Source: Umboniibacter marinipuniceus
GTDB lineage: Bacteria > Pseudomonadota > Gammaproteobacteria > Pseudomonadales > DSM-25080
Assembly: GCF_003688415.1 (NCBI RefSeq)
Contig: NZ_REFJ01000001.1
Coordinates: 646,309-710,308, forward strand
DNA: 64,000 bases
Direction of reading: 5' to 3'
In this document: positions 8,312 to 19,521 of the stretch, one piece after another
Layout: every line of letters starts with the position of its first letter
Position numbering within the stretch: position 1 is the first letter of the stretch
Notes under the pieces: generated by a model
Seen by the model: the letters and a program-made list of their open reading frames with translations, nothing else
What the model was told of the DNA's origin: nothing
Databases searched by the model: none
Program-made: the position numbers and the translations under genes

Positions 8312-11167
8312 CTATTGAATCGGCTGTCCCCAGCGATCCAGCACAAGCGGCTCCCCAAGTTGCTCAACAAGCGCGTCGTATTGCGTAGCCTTATCACCCA
8401 CAATAACGTACAGCAGTTGATCTTTCGCTAAGTACTGATTTAACAGTTCGCTCACACGGTCTGTGGTCATGTTAGCAACACGGGTCTGGCGGGCGGCCAC
8501 ATAATCGCTTGGGCGATGGTAGCGGGCCATCTCAGATAACATCCCCGTCTTCTGGCTTAGACTTTCGTAGGCACGTGTTTGCGACTTAATCAGAATATTC
8601 TGCGTGGTGGCTAAGTCGGCGTCAGTAAACTGAGCCTCATAGCCCTCAATGAGCCCCCTAAATACATCCATTGCCTCTGAGGTAACGTTGGCGCGAACAC
8701 TGCTGTAGGCTAGCGTAGGCCCATTGTAACGGCCACCATAAACGGCGGCGTAAGCACCGTAGGTGTAGCCCAGTTGAATACGCAGTGTTTGAAATAGCTG
8801 GGCACTACTACCGCCGCCTAAGCGGTTGATTGCAGCCTCCAAATCAAAGGCGTCCGTTGAGTAAGATGATGGGCCTTGAGTACCCATGAACAGAACCGAT
8901 TGCTTCGCCTCGGGTAAGTCTACGAACACCCAGTTAGGTAGTTCGGTTCGCGGCGCACTAATTGCCTCGTTCAAAATATTACTGTGGGAGGCAGAATCGC
9001 TATGCCTAGTCCAGTTGCTGAACTGCTGGTTAAAGGCTGTTTGAATACGCTTACTATCAAGGTCTCCGGCAACACTCAAGGACGCGTTATTCGGCTGGAC
9101 AGCTTGCTGGTAAAAGGCCTGTACGTCATTCAGTTCAATACTAGCAACCGAGTCTAATGTACCCACAGTGGGCGATGCCGCACGGAACTCTGCCGGGTAG
9201 AGGGTAGCAAACGTAGCGCGCGAAGCGATGCTATTCGGCGAGGTTTCGCTGGCTTGAATACGCGTGAGTGTTTGCTGTTTCAAACGGTTGAAATCGGCTT
9301 CGTCGAAACGCGGCGATTGCAGCATTTCGGAAGCAATGGCTAGGGTTGCTTCGAAGTTACGGGCCAAACCACTTCCTCGAACTACCATGCCGTCCATGGA
9401 CGAGCTGATGCTTAATGAGGAGCCCAGTAGACCGATATCGTCTTCAAGTTCTGCTGGGGTTCGCATTGCGGTCCCTTCGTTCATCAAACTTGCCGTGAGC
9501 GCATTGATACCGTATTGGCCTTCCGCTTCTTGCCAAACGCCACCAGGAATAAATAATTCGAAGTTAAATAGCGGAAGCTCATTGGATTCAATGCTGAGCA
9601 GTCTCACGCCGTTGTCGGCGATGGCGTCATGAACGGTTGGGGTCTGGATCTCAGGCATTGGCCCCAGCGGTGGCTCGCTTCGATCATGCACAGTAGGCGT
9701 GCGTTCGTAGTCCGCTTCGCTATCATCAAAGCTTGGCTCGGCTCCGGCGACAATAGCCTCTTCTTTAATTCCAGCGTCTACCGAACCTGTCAGCACTAGC
9801 TCAGGCGAGGCCTTTGGAACAACACTGGTGTAAACAGCATTGGCGCCCTTTACGTAGGTGTTATAAACACGAAGCACATCTTCACGACTCACGGCTTGAA
9901 TGCGCTGGATATCCGTTTGGAAGTAACCAGGATCACCCGCGTATTCAGCGTAAGTGGCAAGTTGGAATGCTTTGTTCAAAACCGATGAAACGCCCTGATA
10001 AAAGGACGTCTCTAATCCTGCTTTAATACGCTCAAGATCGCGATCATCAAAACCATTTTGTTCGAAGTCGGCAAGGGCGCGCTCAAGTGAGGCGTTGATA
10101 TCATCGAGCACAACGCCGGCATTACCGCGGACAGCAATGGAGAATTCACCGGCGAGTTCACTGCTATTTTGGCTGGCGCGTACACTTGGTGCTAAACCAT
10201 CGTCTTCCACAATGTGACGGTAGAGCGGCGCTCGTTTGCCATCGGCAAGCAATTGCGCCAAGGCTTCTAGGGCATAGCTGTCGGGGTGGTATTCTTCAAC
10301 CGTTGGAATGGTGATGCGTAGTTCTGGCAAGCGAGCGAAATTATCGAGGTGTGAAAGACGCACCGATTGCTCCAACGTCACAGGCATAGGGGCTAAGTCA
10401 CTAATGTCTTGACCCGCAGGAATTTCACCAAACCAAGTTTCAACTAGCGCTTTGGTTTCCTCAATATCAATATCGCCAGCAATGACCAGCGTGGCATTCG
10501 AAGGACCGTAATAGCGATCATAGAACTCGCGAACATCGGCTAGCGTAGCTGCTTGTAAGTCTTCGAGCTCGCCAATCACGGTCCAGGAATAGGGGTGGCC
10601 GGCCGGATAGAGCGCACGGCGGATGATGGCTCCGGTATGACCGTATGGCTGATTATCTACGCGCTGACGTTTTTCGTTTTTAACGACTTGCTTTTCGCGT
10701 TCAAGCGCGGATTCAGTGACGGTGTTAATCATGTAGCCGAAGCGATCGGAATCAATCCACATGAGCTTTTCCAACGCGTCCTTGGGAACGACTTCGTAAT
10801 AGATGGTGCCGTCACTCCAGGTGCCGCCATTACGTGACCCACCTAACTCTTCAATCATTTGTCTATTGGCGCCGCGGGGTACGTTTTCCGAATCATTGAA
10901 CGCCATGTGCTCGAACAGGTGAGCGAAACCGGTCCGACCGGTCTCTTCGCGCGAGGAACCCACGTGGATAATGGTTGCAGCCGCTACAATCGGGTCAGAA
11001 TTGTCCCGATGGAGAATCACATTCAAGCCGTTATCAAGTTGGTAGTATTCGTAGTCAAGCGTTAGCTCATTACTTGGTTGGCTGTTGGCCGCGGTATTTG
11101 AGGTGTCGGTGGGTGAGCAGGCAGTGGCTATTGCGACCGCCATGAATCCAACAAACAAGTGTTTCAT
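8312..11167 (-). CDS. M16 (insulinase/pitrilysin) family zinc peptidase, lipoprotein
   Basis: A 951-residue tandem M16 peptidase, holding both an active and an inactive half in one chain. The start is ATG 11167, with AGGGA upstream; the TTG two codons earlier is not needed. A lipoprotein signal ends in the lipobox IATAC, so it is membrane-tethered. The zinc site is the inverted HxxEH motif HLFEH (83-87), with the distal Glu in the ALEREKQVVKNEKRQ region. The second half (from about 500) has the usual inactive repeat with RIQLGYTYGAYA. It probably degrades peptides in the periplasm. No operon partner is visible. Confidence 0.9.
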   Translation of the reverse strand: MKHLFVGFMAVAIATACSPTDTSNTAANSQPSNELTLDYEYYQLDNGLNVILHRDNSDPIVAAATIIHVGSSREETGRTGFAHLFEHMAFNDSENVPRGANRQMIEELGGSRNGGTWSDGTIYYEVVPKDALEKLMWIDSDRFGYMINTVTESALEREKQVVKNEKRQRVDNQPYGHTGAIIRRALYPAGHPYSWTVIGELEDLQAATLADVREFYDRYYGPSNATLVIAGDIDIEETKALVETWFGEIPAGQDISDLAPMPVTLEQSVRLSHLDNFARLPELRITIPTVEEYHPDSYALEALAQLLADGKRAPLYRHIVEDDGLAPSVRASQNSSELAGEFSIAVRGNAGVVLDDINASLERALADFEQNGFDDRDLERIKAGLETSFYQGVSSVLNKAFQLATYAEYAGDPGYFQTDIQRIQAVSREDVLRVYNTYVKGANAVYTSVVPKASPELVLTGSVDAGIKEEAIVAGAEPSFDDSEADYERTPTVHDRSEPPLGPMPEIQTPTVHDAIADNGVRLLSIESNELPLFNFELFIPGGVWQEAEGQYGINALTASLMNEGTAMRTPAELEDDIGLLGSSLSISSSMDGMVVRGSGLARNFEATLAIASEMLQSPRFDEADFNRLKQQTLTRIQASETSPNSIASRATFATLYPAEFRAASPTVGTLDSVASIELNDVQAFYQQAVQPNNASLSVAGDLDSKRIQTAFNQQFSNWTRHSDSASHSNILNEAISAPRTELPNWVFVDLPEAKQSVLFMGTQGPSSYSTDAFDLEAAINRLGGGSSAQLFQTLRIQLGYTYGAYAAVYGGRYNGPTLAYSSVRANVTSEAMDVFRGLIEGYEAQFTDADLATTQNILIKSQTRAYESLSQKTGMLSEMARYHRPSDYVAARQTRVANMTTDRVSELLNQYLAKDQLLYVIVGDKATQYDALVEQLGEPLVLDRWGQPIQ

Positions 11168-11325
11168 ATCCAAAGTCCCTTTCTAAAAATCGCAAAGGAC
11201 TAAACATAGCGCTAAAGGCGGTTGGGCTCAAATTAGTTTTTAGTGGCGGGGTACCATGGCCAGCCTAAGTTCCAGCAATTTGTTAACTCGCAGGGAAGTA
11301 TCTAGCGAAGTCTTGCTGCTAGCCC

Positions 11326-11375
11326 GCCAGATTGATCAGAGCGGAATACGCTCTGACCTTAGCAGGTTATCTGGC
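11326..11375. other. Nested hairpin in intergenic space
   Basis: A perfect 8-bp inner stem (TCAGAGCG 11336-11343, CGCTCTGA 11349-11356, loop GAATA) sits inside an outer 7-bp stem (GCCAGAT 11326-11332, ATCTGGC 11369-11375). It lies directly after the DUF465 stop on the minus strand and lacks a T tract, so it could be a factor-dependent terminator or an RNA-stability element. Confidence 0.6.
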
Positions 11376-11382
11376 CTCGGAA

Positions 11383-11631
11383 CTAAGCCGCTTTGTACTT
11401 ATTGATCATAGTGATCATTTCATCTTTTAGATAAAGCCGCTTTTTCTTCAGCGACTCAAGGTAGTCATCGGCGGTATTTTCGACCCCGTCTTCAATCCGA
11501 ATGATCTCATCGTCCACGTCATGATACTCGTGAAATAGTTTCGAAAAGTGTCGGTCATTCATCTTTAAGTGGTGAATCGCTTCTTTATGTTGAGGTACAT
11601 CGTTGACTAAATTATGGCGCTCAATATTCAT
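11383..11631 (-). CDS. DUF465 (YdcH-family) small protein
   Basis: An 82-residue helical, highly charged protein of the DUF465/YdcH family, common in proteobacteria. I place the start at the ATG encoding MNIERHNL. The helical hairpin pattern is clear: HHLKMNDRHFSKLFHEYHDVDDEI, in two helices, followed by YLESLKKKRLYLKDEM. No enzymatic residues are expected. The function of the family is not established. It stands alone between the M16 gene and katG on the strand opposite katG. Confidence 0.85.
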   Translation of the reverse strand: MNIERHNLVNDVPQHKEAIHHLKMNDRHFSKLFHEYHDVDDEIIRIEDGVENTADDYLESLKKKRLYLKDEMITMINKYKAA

Positions 11632-11639
11632 GCACAATC

Positions 11640-14318
<2,679 letters not shown>

Positions 14319-14394
14319 TATCATGACTAGGTTGATCACGGGGGCTAGCTAGTAGTTAGCGCTTAACCTTCTTCAACACGTAGCACCCATTAGA

Positions 14395-14426
14395 AAGGTC
14401 ACAGCATTCGCTGTGGCCTTTTTTGC
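14395..14426 (+). terminator. Rho-independent terminator after katG
   Basis: A 10-bp stem with one G-U pair (AAGGTCACAG 14395-14404, CTGTGGCCTT 14411-14420) and loop CATTCG runs into a T6 tract. Confidence 0.88.
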
Positions 14427-14521
14427 GTTACTACAAAGAGAAACTGCCAGGAAACGTCATAAATTCATTGCGATACATCGCCCTAAACGGTCCATTAACT
14501 CATTGGGGTTAGTCATGATTT

Positions 14522-14575
14522 CATTACATTATGTAATGCTGGCTTGACATGTAAGGTTTTCATGACATAATGTCA
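14522..14575 (+). promoter_or_regulatory. Promoter with two palindromes, candidate XRE operator
   Basis: TTGACA (14544-14549) and CATAAT (14566-14571) are separated by 16 bases and form a good sigma-70 promoter for the membrane-protein/XRE pair. One palindrome, CATTAC-5-GTAATG, lies just upstream (14522-14538). A second, TGACAT-A-ATGTCA (14563-14575), covers the -10 box. Both share a CAT(T/G)A-type half, which fits binding by the XRE regulator encoded by the second gene, that is, autoregulation. This is inference from position. Confidence 0.65.
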
Positions 14576-14650
14576 CACATGCCCGACAAAAAACGGGAAA
14601 TTTAGTGAGTCAGTGTGACTCTCCCCCAAAGCTAAAACGAGGATGTATCA

Positions 14651-15052
14651 ATGGATATGATCAGTAAAGTTAAAAACTGTATGCCGAAGTTCGCACTATC
14701 AATGGGATTGTTTCTAATCCTGATGGCCATTCAGTCAGTGACAATGGCAACCTTTGAATTATCACTGGTGCCTAAAGTAATCATCACGTTGATTCCTATA
14801 TTGCCGCTGTTTTGGGCGTTTGCGATATACCGCCGCTACTATCTGCGCCAGGATGAATATATGCGCGGTCGCATAGGTGAAGCTTTTATGTGGATACTGG
14901 CCACGCTCTGCTTTGTTTCTTATACCTACGGCATGCTGATGTATAAGTTTGAGATTCCAGCTATCAATCCGGCTTTCATCCTGCCGGTGGTATTTGGCTG
15001 TCATGGACTTGTTGTAGAGCTATTGGTAAAGCGAGATAGTCATGAAGAATAA
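14651..15052 (+). CDS. Four-helix membrane protein paired with XRE regulator
   Basis: A 133-residue protein with four predicted membrane helices (about 13-33, 41-59, 78-98, 106-122) and a short charged segment with RRYYLRQDEYMRGR between helices 2 and 3. This layout, followed at once by a small YozG-like HTH protein, is a widespread pair in bacteria whose membrane member has no known activity. GAGG lies ahead of the start. Its end overlaps the regulator gene by 11 bases, so the pair is coupled. Confidence 0.75.
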   Translation: MDMISKVKNCMPKFALSMGLFLILMAIQSVTMATFELSLVPKVIITLIPILPLFWAFAIYRRYYLRQDEYMRGRIGEAFMWILATLCFVSYTYGMLMYKFEIPAINPAFILPVVFGCHGLVVELLVKRDSHEE

Positions 15053-15260
15053 GATCAAGGTGCTTCGGGCCGAGCAAGATTGGTCCCAGGAAGCCCTAGC
15101 GAAACGCTTGGGTGTATCAAGGCAGGCAATTAATGCACTGGAGCGAGGCAAACACAGTCCATCACTTCAGCTAGCGTTCGATATTGCTCATGTATTCAGT
15201 GTCGATATCACGGATGTCTTTATTCCCGAGGTATCAGAGCTTCCTGTCACAGAGGAGTGA
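15042..15260 (+). CDS. XRE-family small transcriptional regulator
   Basis: A 72-residue regulator made almost wholly of one helix-turn-helix domain: LRAEQDWSQEALAKRLGVSRQAINALERGKHSPS, with the recognition helix at SRQAINALE, then the FSVDITDVF ending typical of the YozG/HipB-like small XRE group. It overlaps the membrane-protein gene upstream and very probably binds the palindromes at 14522-14575. A perfect hairpin follows the stop. Confidence 0.92.
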   Translation: MKNKIKVLRAEQDWSQEALAKRLGVSRQAINALERGKHSPSLQLAFDIAHVFSVDITDVFIPEVSELPVTEE

Positions 15261-15267
15261 CGTATCG

Positions 15268-15294
15268 TAGAACCGCTGTGAGAGAGCGGTTCTA
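15268..15294 (+). terminator. Hairpin after XRE gene, probable terminator
   Basis: A perfect 10-bp inverted repeat (TAGAACCGCT 15268-15277, AGCGGTTCTA 15285-15294) with a 7-base loop begins 8 bases after the XRE stop. It lacks a T tract, so it may be a weak or Rho-assisted terminator. Confidence 0.55.
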
Positions 15295-15622
15295 TACAAG
15301 CCCGCTAAGTTTTATCGCCGTGGCGTATTCCCCCACCTATTGCCCCCATTAGGTTACGCCACAGTGATACCTCCAGAATCTTTCTCCCTAGTCTGTTTAG
15401 CTATTGCTGCTGGTTTTGCCGTGCTAGCTTCGAGCTTTTAGATAGTTATTAACTTCGCCCTGCTAGCTTCGAGCGTTTGGATAGTTATTGGTTCTGCCAA
15501 CAGCGTGAGGATATCTCCAGTCAAAGTCATTGACCTTGCCTGTAGCACCTTGCGATGATAGGTGAGTAAAGTGTCCGCGCAAGCTGCGCAACAACACGAT
15601 GAATCGTGAAAAAGGAATTGCT
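15295..15622. other. Intergenic space before the S9A peptidase gene
   Basis: There is no gene here. It contains the 39-bp-period direct repeat at 15422-15489. The rest holds the likely promoter of the oligopeptidase gene, which I could not define. Confidence 0.5.
15422..15489. repeat. Two direct copies of a 29-bp repeat, period 39
   Basis: TGCTAGCTTCGAGC(T/G)TTT followed by (A/G)GATAGTTATT occurs at 15422-15450 and again at 15461-15489 with two mismatches. The 10-base spacer belongs to the repeat unit, giving a 39-bp period. Confidence 0.85.
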
Positions 15623-17797
15623 ATGAATTATTTTGGATTACGACCGTTGGCGCTGGGTATCGGTGCCGTGTTTTTTCTAGGAGCCTGCACGCCAGGTTCA
15701 GAAACGTCGCCAACAACGATGTCGAAAAGTCAGTTAAGCGAACTTCCCAATGCCCCGTATGCATCTCAACGTGAGCACGAGTTTAGTCATCACGGTATCA
15801 CGGTATCGGACCCGTGGAATTGGCTTCGCGATAGCGACTACCCTACCGTTGATGACCAAGATGTGCTGGACTACCTCAACGCCGAAAACGCCTATTTTCA
15901 AAGTTGGTTACAGCCGCAAGCAGCGTTAACCGATACACTTTTTGAAGAGTTCAAAGGTCGCCTAGATGAGTCGGAGTCCTCGGTGCCGTGGGTGTCAAAC
16001 GGCTACGAATATTCTTGGGTTTATGAAGAGGGCGAGGAGTATCGTACTTACTTGCGTAGAGATTTAAGTGATCCCGAAGCGCAGGCCGAAGTGTTCTTGG
16101 ATCAACCAGGTCTAGCTGAATCCTATGAATACTTTGTGATGGGTGGATATAGTGTTTCCGATGATAACCGTTACTTAGCCTACTCCTTCGACACCTCAGG
16201 TGATGAACGTTACACCGTTCGAGTAAAAGACCTTGTAAGTGGCGAGTATTTGGATGATGTGATCACCGATACGAATGGTAGCGCGCAGTTTATGAAGGAT
16301 GGCTCGTTAGTTTATGGCCTCCTAGAAGAGGGTAAGTGGCGAACCCAGTCTATTAATCGCTACGAGCTTGATTCAAATGCGAGCACTGTCCTGCTGGTGG
16401 AATCCGATGACAGCTTCTTCCTTGGCTTTGGTTCGTCTTCCGATGGGGAGTATTTGTTGTTGGGCTCTGGTCAGGGTGCGGTGTCGGAATACTATGCACT
16501 TTCACAGAACAACTTAACGGCCAAACCAATGCTGTTGGCTTCGCGCTCAGAGGGTTTCTCGTACACCGTAGATCACGCTCATGGTGACTTCTGGATTTTA
16601 GCGAACGACCAACACGTCAATTTCCGTATGGCAAAAGTTGCGGACACTAACCCTAGCTATGAAAACTGGGAAACTGTAATTGCAGGAAGTGACGCGGTCT
16701 ATCTTCGCAGCTTTCAACCCTTCAATGACTTCATTGCTATCAAACAGTCCGTTAATGGTTTAGAGCAAATTCACGTTAATGGCTACGATGGCTCGTCACA
16801 TGAGATCGTATTTCCTGAAGATGTCTTCACGGCTTCTATTGGCAATAACCCTGAGTTCGATCAGCGCCACCTTCGCCTTAGCTACAGTTCCATGGTCACT
16901 CCGTCAACGGTGTTTGACTATCAGCTAGACGAACAAAGCCTAGAAACGCGGAAAGTCGCGGACATTCCGTCTGGCTACGATAAGAGCCGCTACGAAACGA
17001 AACGCTTAATGATTACGGCTAGAGATGGCGCTGAAGTACCGGTGTCTATGCTTTATTTGAAGGGCACTGAGCTCGATGGCAGCAATCCGCTTCATCTATA
17101 CGGTTATGGTGCCTATGGCTCGGGCATGTCACCGCGTTTTTCAACCACTAACTTATCTTTGGTAGATCGCGGTGTGATCTATGCTATTGCGCATGTGCGT
17201 GGTGGAGATGAGATGGGCTACCAGTGGTATCTGGATGGCAAGCTTGAAAAGCGAACTAACACCTTTAATGATTTCATTGACGTAGCACGTGGCTTGATTG
17301 CTCAGAATTATACCGCAGCTGGGAATATAAGTAGCTCGGGCCGTTCTGCTGGTGGTGAGCTAATGGGGGCGGTAGTTGTTCAAGCTCCCGAACTTTGGAG
17401 TAGCGTGATTTTAGGTGTGCCTTTTGTAGATGTACTCAATACTATGCTTGATGCAACCTTGCCGCTAACACCACCTGAGTGGAGCGAGTGGGGTAATCCT
17501 ATTGAAGATAAGGCGGCATTTGAATTACTTCAGAGCTACTCACCCTATGACAATATTGAGGCGCGCGATTACCCATCGATGTTAGTCACCGGCGGTTTGA
17601 ATGATCCACGTGTGACCTATTGGGAACCGGCCAAATGGACGGCGGCAATGCGTCACTATAAGACCGACGATAATCTGTTAATGATGCGGATGAACATGGG
17701 TGCTGGGCACTTCGCTAACAGCGGTCGTTATGGCCGTCTGCGTGATTATGCCGAGGAATACACCTTCATTCTGATGTCCCACGGTATTACTGAGTAA
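15623..17797 (+). CDS. S9A prolyl oligopeptidase / oligopeptidase B-like lipoprotein
   Basis: A serine peptidase of family S9A, 724 residues from ATG 15623. I prefer this to the in-frame ATG 15599 because AAGGA lies upstream and the protein then opens with a lipoprotein signal ending in the lipobox FLGAC. A seven-bladed propeller domain fills about residues 60-440, including YLNAENAYFQSWL, typical of oligopeptidase B. The alpha/beta hydrolase domain follows, with the triad Ser575 (GRSAGGE), Asp661 (LNDPRV) and His696 (GAGHFANSGRY). The family cleaves short peptides, often after basic residues. Here it should act in the periplasm. A terminator follows. Confidence 0.9.
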   Translation: MNYFGLRPLALGIGAVFFLGACTPGSETSPTTMSKSQLSELPNAPYASQREHEFSHHGITVSDPWNWLRDSDYPTVDDQDVLDYLNAENAYFQSWLQPQAALTDTLFEEFKGRLDESESSVPWVSNGYEYSWVYEEGEEYRTYLRRDLSDPEAQAEVFLDQPGLAESYEYFVMGGYSVSDDNRYLAYSFDTSGDERYTVRVKDLVSGEYLDDVITDTNGSAQFMKDGSLVYGLLEEGKWRTQSINRYELDSNASTVLLVESDDSFFLGFGSSSDGEYLLLGSGQGAVSEYYALSQNNLTAKPMLLASRSEGFSYTVDHAHGDFWILANDQHVNFRMAKVADTNPSYENWETVIAGSDAVYLRSFQPFNDFIAIKQSVNGLEQIHVNGYDGSSHEIVFPEDVFTASIGNNPEFDQRHLRLSYSSMVTPSTVFDYQLDEQSLETRKVADIPSGYDKSRYETKRLMITARDGAEVPVSMLYLKGTELDGSNPLHLYGYGAYGSGMSPRFSTTNLSLVDRGVIYAIAHVRGGDEMGYQWYLDGKLEKRTNTFNDFIDVARGLIAQNYTAAGNISSSGRSAGGELMGAVVVQAPELWSSVILGVPFVDVLNTMLDATLPLTPPEWSEWGNPIEDKAAFELLQSYSPYDNIEARDYPSMLVTGGLNDPRVTYWEPAKWTAAMRHYKTDDNLLMMRMNMGAGHFANSGRYGRLRDYAEEYTFILMSHGITE

Positions 17798-17808
17798 GAG
17801 AAACTAAA

Positions 17809-17841
17809 CAGTGGGTCTACGGCCCACTGCTTCCTTCTTTT
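17809..17841 (+). terminator. Rho-independent terminator after S9A gene
   Basis: A 7-bp stem CAGTGGG (17809-17815) and CCCACTG (17823-17829) is followed by a T/C-rich tract. Confidence 0.8.
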
Positions 17842-17881
17842 GATTAGTGAAACACTGCAGGATAGTGGAACCTCTTCTGGG

Positions 17882-17938
17882 TTAGCGCGTTGCAAAGCGT
17901 GCTAGCTTCTATATTAGCGCGTTGCAAAGCGTGCTAGC
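17882..17938. repeat. Duplicated 3' end of the Crp/Fnr gene
   Basis: A 25-bp sequence occurs at 17882-17906 and, unchanged, at 17914-17938 (period 32). The second copy is the last 8 codons plus the TAA of the Crp/Fnr gene, so the first copy is a duplicate of that gene end, lying just outside it. If the stop were lost, the protein would read on in a new frame through the duplicate. Confidence 0.9.
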
Positions 17939-18561
17939 GCTTCAACGTCAAGCACCTCAATACTACCGTATTGCAATCTAATTAACCCTTCGTTAGCCAG
18001 CTTGTTTAAAGCGCGATGAACGGTGAGCACCGTAAGGCCCAAGTGGTCCGCAAGATCAGTTTGGCGAAGCTTTACCTGAAGTGAATCTTTTGCTACCGAA
18101 AAGTTGAGCAGTAATTTGGCAAGACGTTGAGCCACGTTGAGATGGCGCAGATCGTCCATCAAATCCACACAGGTTCGTAATTTTTCGGCCAACATCGCAA
18201 GCATCACATCCTTTATGGCAGGGACTTGGTTGGCATAGCGTTCGTAGCTATCGCGACTGACCTGAATAATTTCGCAGCCAGTGAGGGCTTCTACGGTATG
18301 ACTTCTAGCGTACTGGGTGAATAGCGTGATTTCGCCAAAAATTTCGAACTCCCCCAAAACCTGAGTTAACAGGTAGTTGCCCTGCTTATCATAGTTCCCC
18401 ACCTTTACGTTGCCATGGCTGATAATTGAAAAACCAGGTTTTTGCTCATCGCGTTCATGAATTACTTCGCCTTTTGAATAGCTAACACAGGGGCAAAACG
18501 CGGCGAGTGCCAGTAGGTGTTCGTTGGGAAGACGTTGTGGCGAAAGGTTTGGGGAAATCAT
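17914..18561 (-). CDS. Crp/Fnr-family transcriptional regulator
   Basis: A 215-residue regulator from ATG 18561; longer starts up to 18627 are possible but would run into the divergent promoter region. The N-terminal half is a cyclic-nucleotide-binding-type barrel: FSIISHGNVKVGNYD, then LGEFEIFGEITLFTQYARSHTVEAL. A long dimer helix follows, then the C-terminal winged helix with LRQTDLADHLGLTVLTVHRALNKL, the HTH_Crp signature. No Fnr-type cysteine cluster is obvious, although several cysteines occur near the N-terminus. It diverges from the sterol-desaturase-family gene 90 bases away and may control it. Confidence 0.9.
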   Translation of the reverse strand: MISPNLSPQRLPNEHLLALAAFCPCVSYSKGEVIHERDEQKPGFSIISHGNVKVGNYDKQGNYLLTQVLGEFEIFGEITLFTQYARSHTVEALTGCEIIQVSRDSYERYANQVPAIKDVMLAMLAEKLRTCVDLMDDLRHLNVAQRLAKLLLNFSVAKDSLQVKLRQTDLADHLGLTVLTVHRALNKLANEGLIRLQYGSIEVLDVEALARFATR

Positions 18562-18650
18562 GGCTACTCTGAAAACTATACAATGATATATTTTATAACA
18601 CAGTCTCAGGATAGGATGACAGCTCAAACCAAGTTAATGAGTTGGCTGTT

Positions 18651-19487
18651 ATGAAAATTGAACTAATTATTCTCTTCATCTTTGCGGGGTTCGCCATTCT
18701 TGAGGCTTGGCGAGGTAAGTTGTTTCGTCGCGACGGTGAAGTGAGTGATGATGCCCGAGTTGAAGCAATTAGCACGTTACTTGTGGTTGCAGTGACTCAG
18801 CCAACTATCATCTTTACCGTCAGTTATGTGTTGGGTTCAATTCTGCCCGAATATCGTGACGCGCTTGTCGGCACCGCTATTATCTTCCAGATTTTGTTGC
18901 TGCTGGTGTTTGATGACATGATGCAATATTGGTGGCATAGGATGTCTCACACCTTTATTCCTTTGTATAAATTACACCGTGCTCATCATAACGGTAAGTA
19001 CATGAGTATCCGGATTGTCTATCGTAATAACATCTTCTACTACGCCATGATGCCATCGCTGTGGCTTTCTGGAGTGCTCATCTATTTGGGATTCGGCGAA
19101 GTTTATGCGGTCTATTTGGTGGTGAAGATGACGGTGATTTATGGGGCACACTCGGAATGGAAGTGGGATCGCTTTCTCTATAGCCGGCCTTGGTTGAATC
19201 CGTTCACGTGGGTGATTGAGCGTACAATTTCCACTCCCTCAACCCATTCGGCCCACCACGGTCTTGATCCAAGTGACGGCATCACCACCTTTAAGGGTAA
19301 CTATGGCAATCTACTGTTCTTTTGGGATGTGCTGTTTGGCACGGCGAAGATTACCCGTAAGTATCCAGAGCGCTACGGTGTGTCCGGTATGCTGCGCGCA
19401 GATTGGAAGGAGCAGTTGATTTGGCCCTTGTATACAACACCTCGAGCTAAGCAACCACGTCCGTCACCAAAAGAGTCTGACGCCTAA
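18651..19487 (+). CDS. Sterol desaturase / fatty acid hydroxylase superfamily protein
   Basis: An integral membrane di-iron enzyme of 278 residues from ATG 18651. The eight-histidine pattern is present: HRMSH near residue 104, HRAHH near 117, and HSAHHG near the C-terminal third, with another His in between (GAHSEW). Hydrophobic helices lie before and between the His clusters. Family members hydroxylate or desaturate lipids; the substrate here is unknown. It diverges from a Crp/Fnr regulator gene, a frequent sign of local control. Its stop codon lies inside a 7-bp tandem repeat. Confidence 0.88.
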   Translation: MKIELIILFIFAGFAILEAWRGKLFRRDGEVSDDARVEAISTLLVVAVTQPTIIFTVSYVLGSILPEYRDALVGTAIIFQILLLLVFDDMMQYWWHRMSHTFIPLYKLHRAHHNGKYMSIRIVYRNNIFYYAMMPSLWLSGVLIYLGFGEVYAVYLVVKMTVIYGAHSEWKWDRFLYSRPWLNPFTWVIERTISTPSTHSAHHGLDPSDGITTFKGNYGNLLFFWDVLFGTAKITRKYPERYGVSGMLRADWKEQLIWPLYTTPRAKQPRPSPKESDA

Positions 19488-19511
19488 ACGCTAAACGCTA
19501 AACGCTAAACG
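19484..19511. repeat. Four tandem copies of a 7-bp repeat over a stop codon
   Basis: CTAAACG is repeated at 19484, 19491, 19498 and 19505. The TAA of the desaturase-family gene is in the first unit, so changes in copy number do not alter the protein. Confidence 0.95.
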
Positions 19512-19521
19512 CGCGTAGCCG

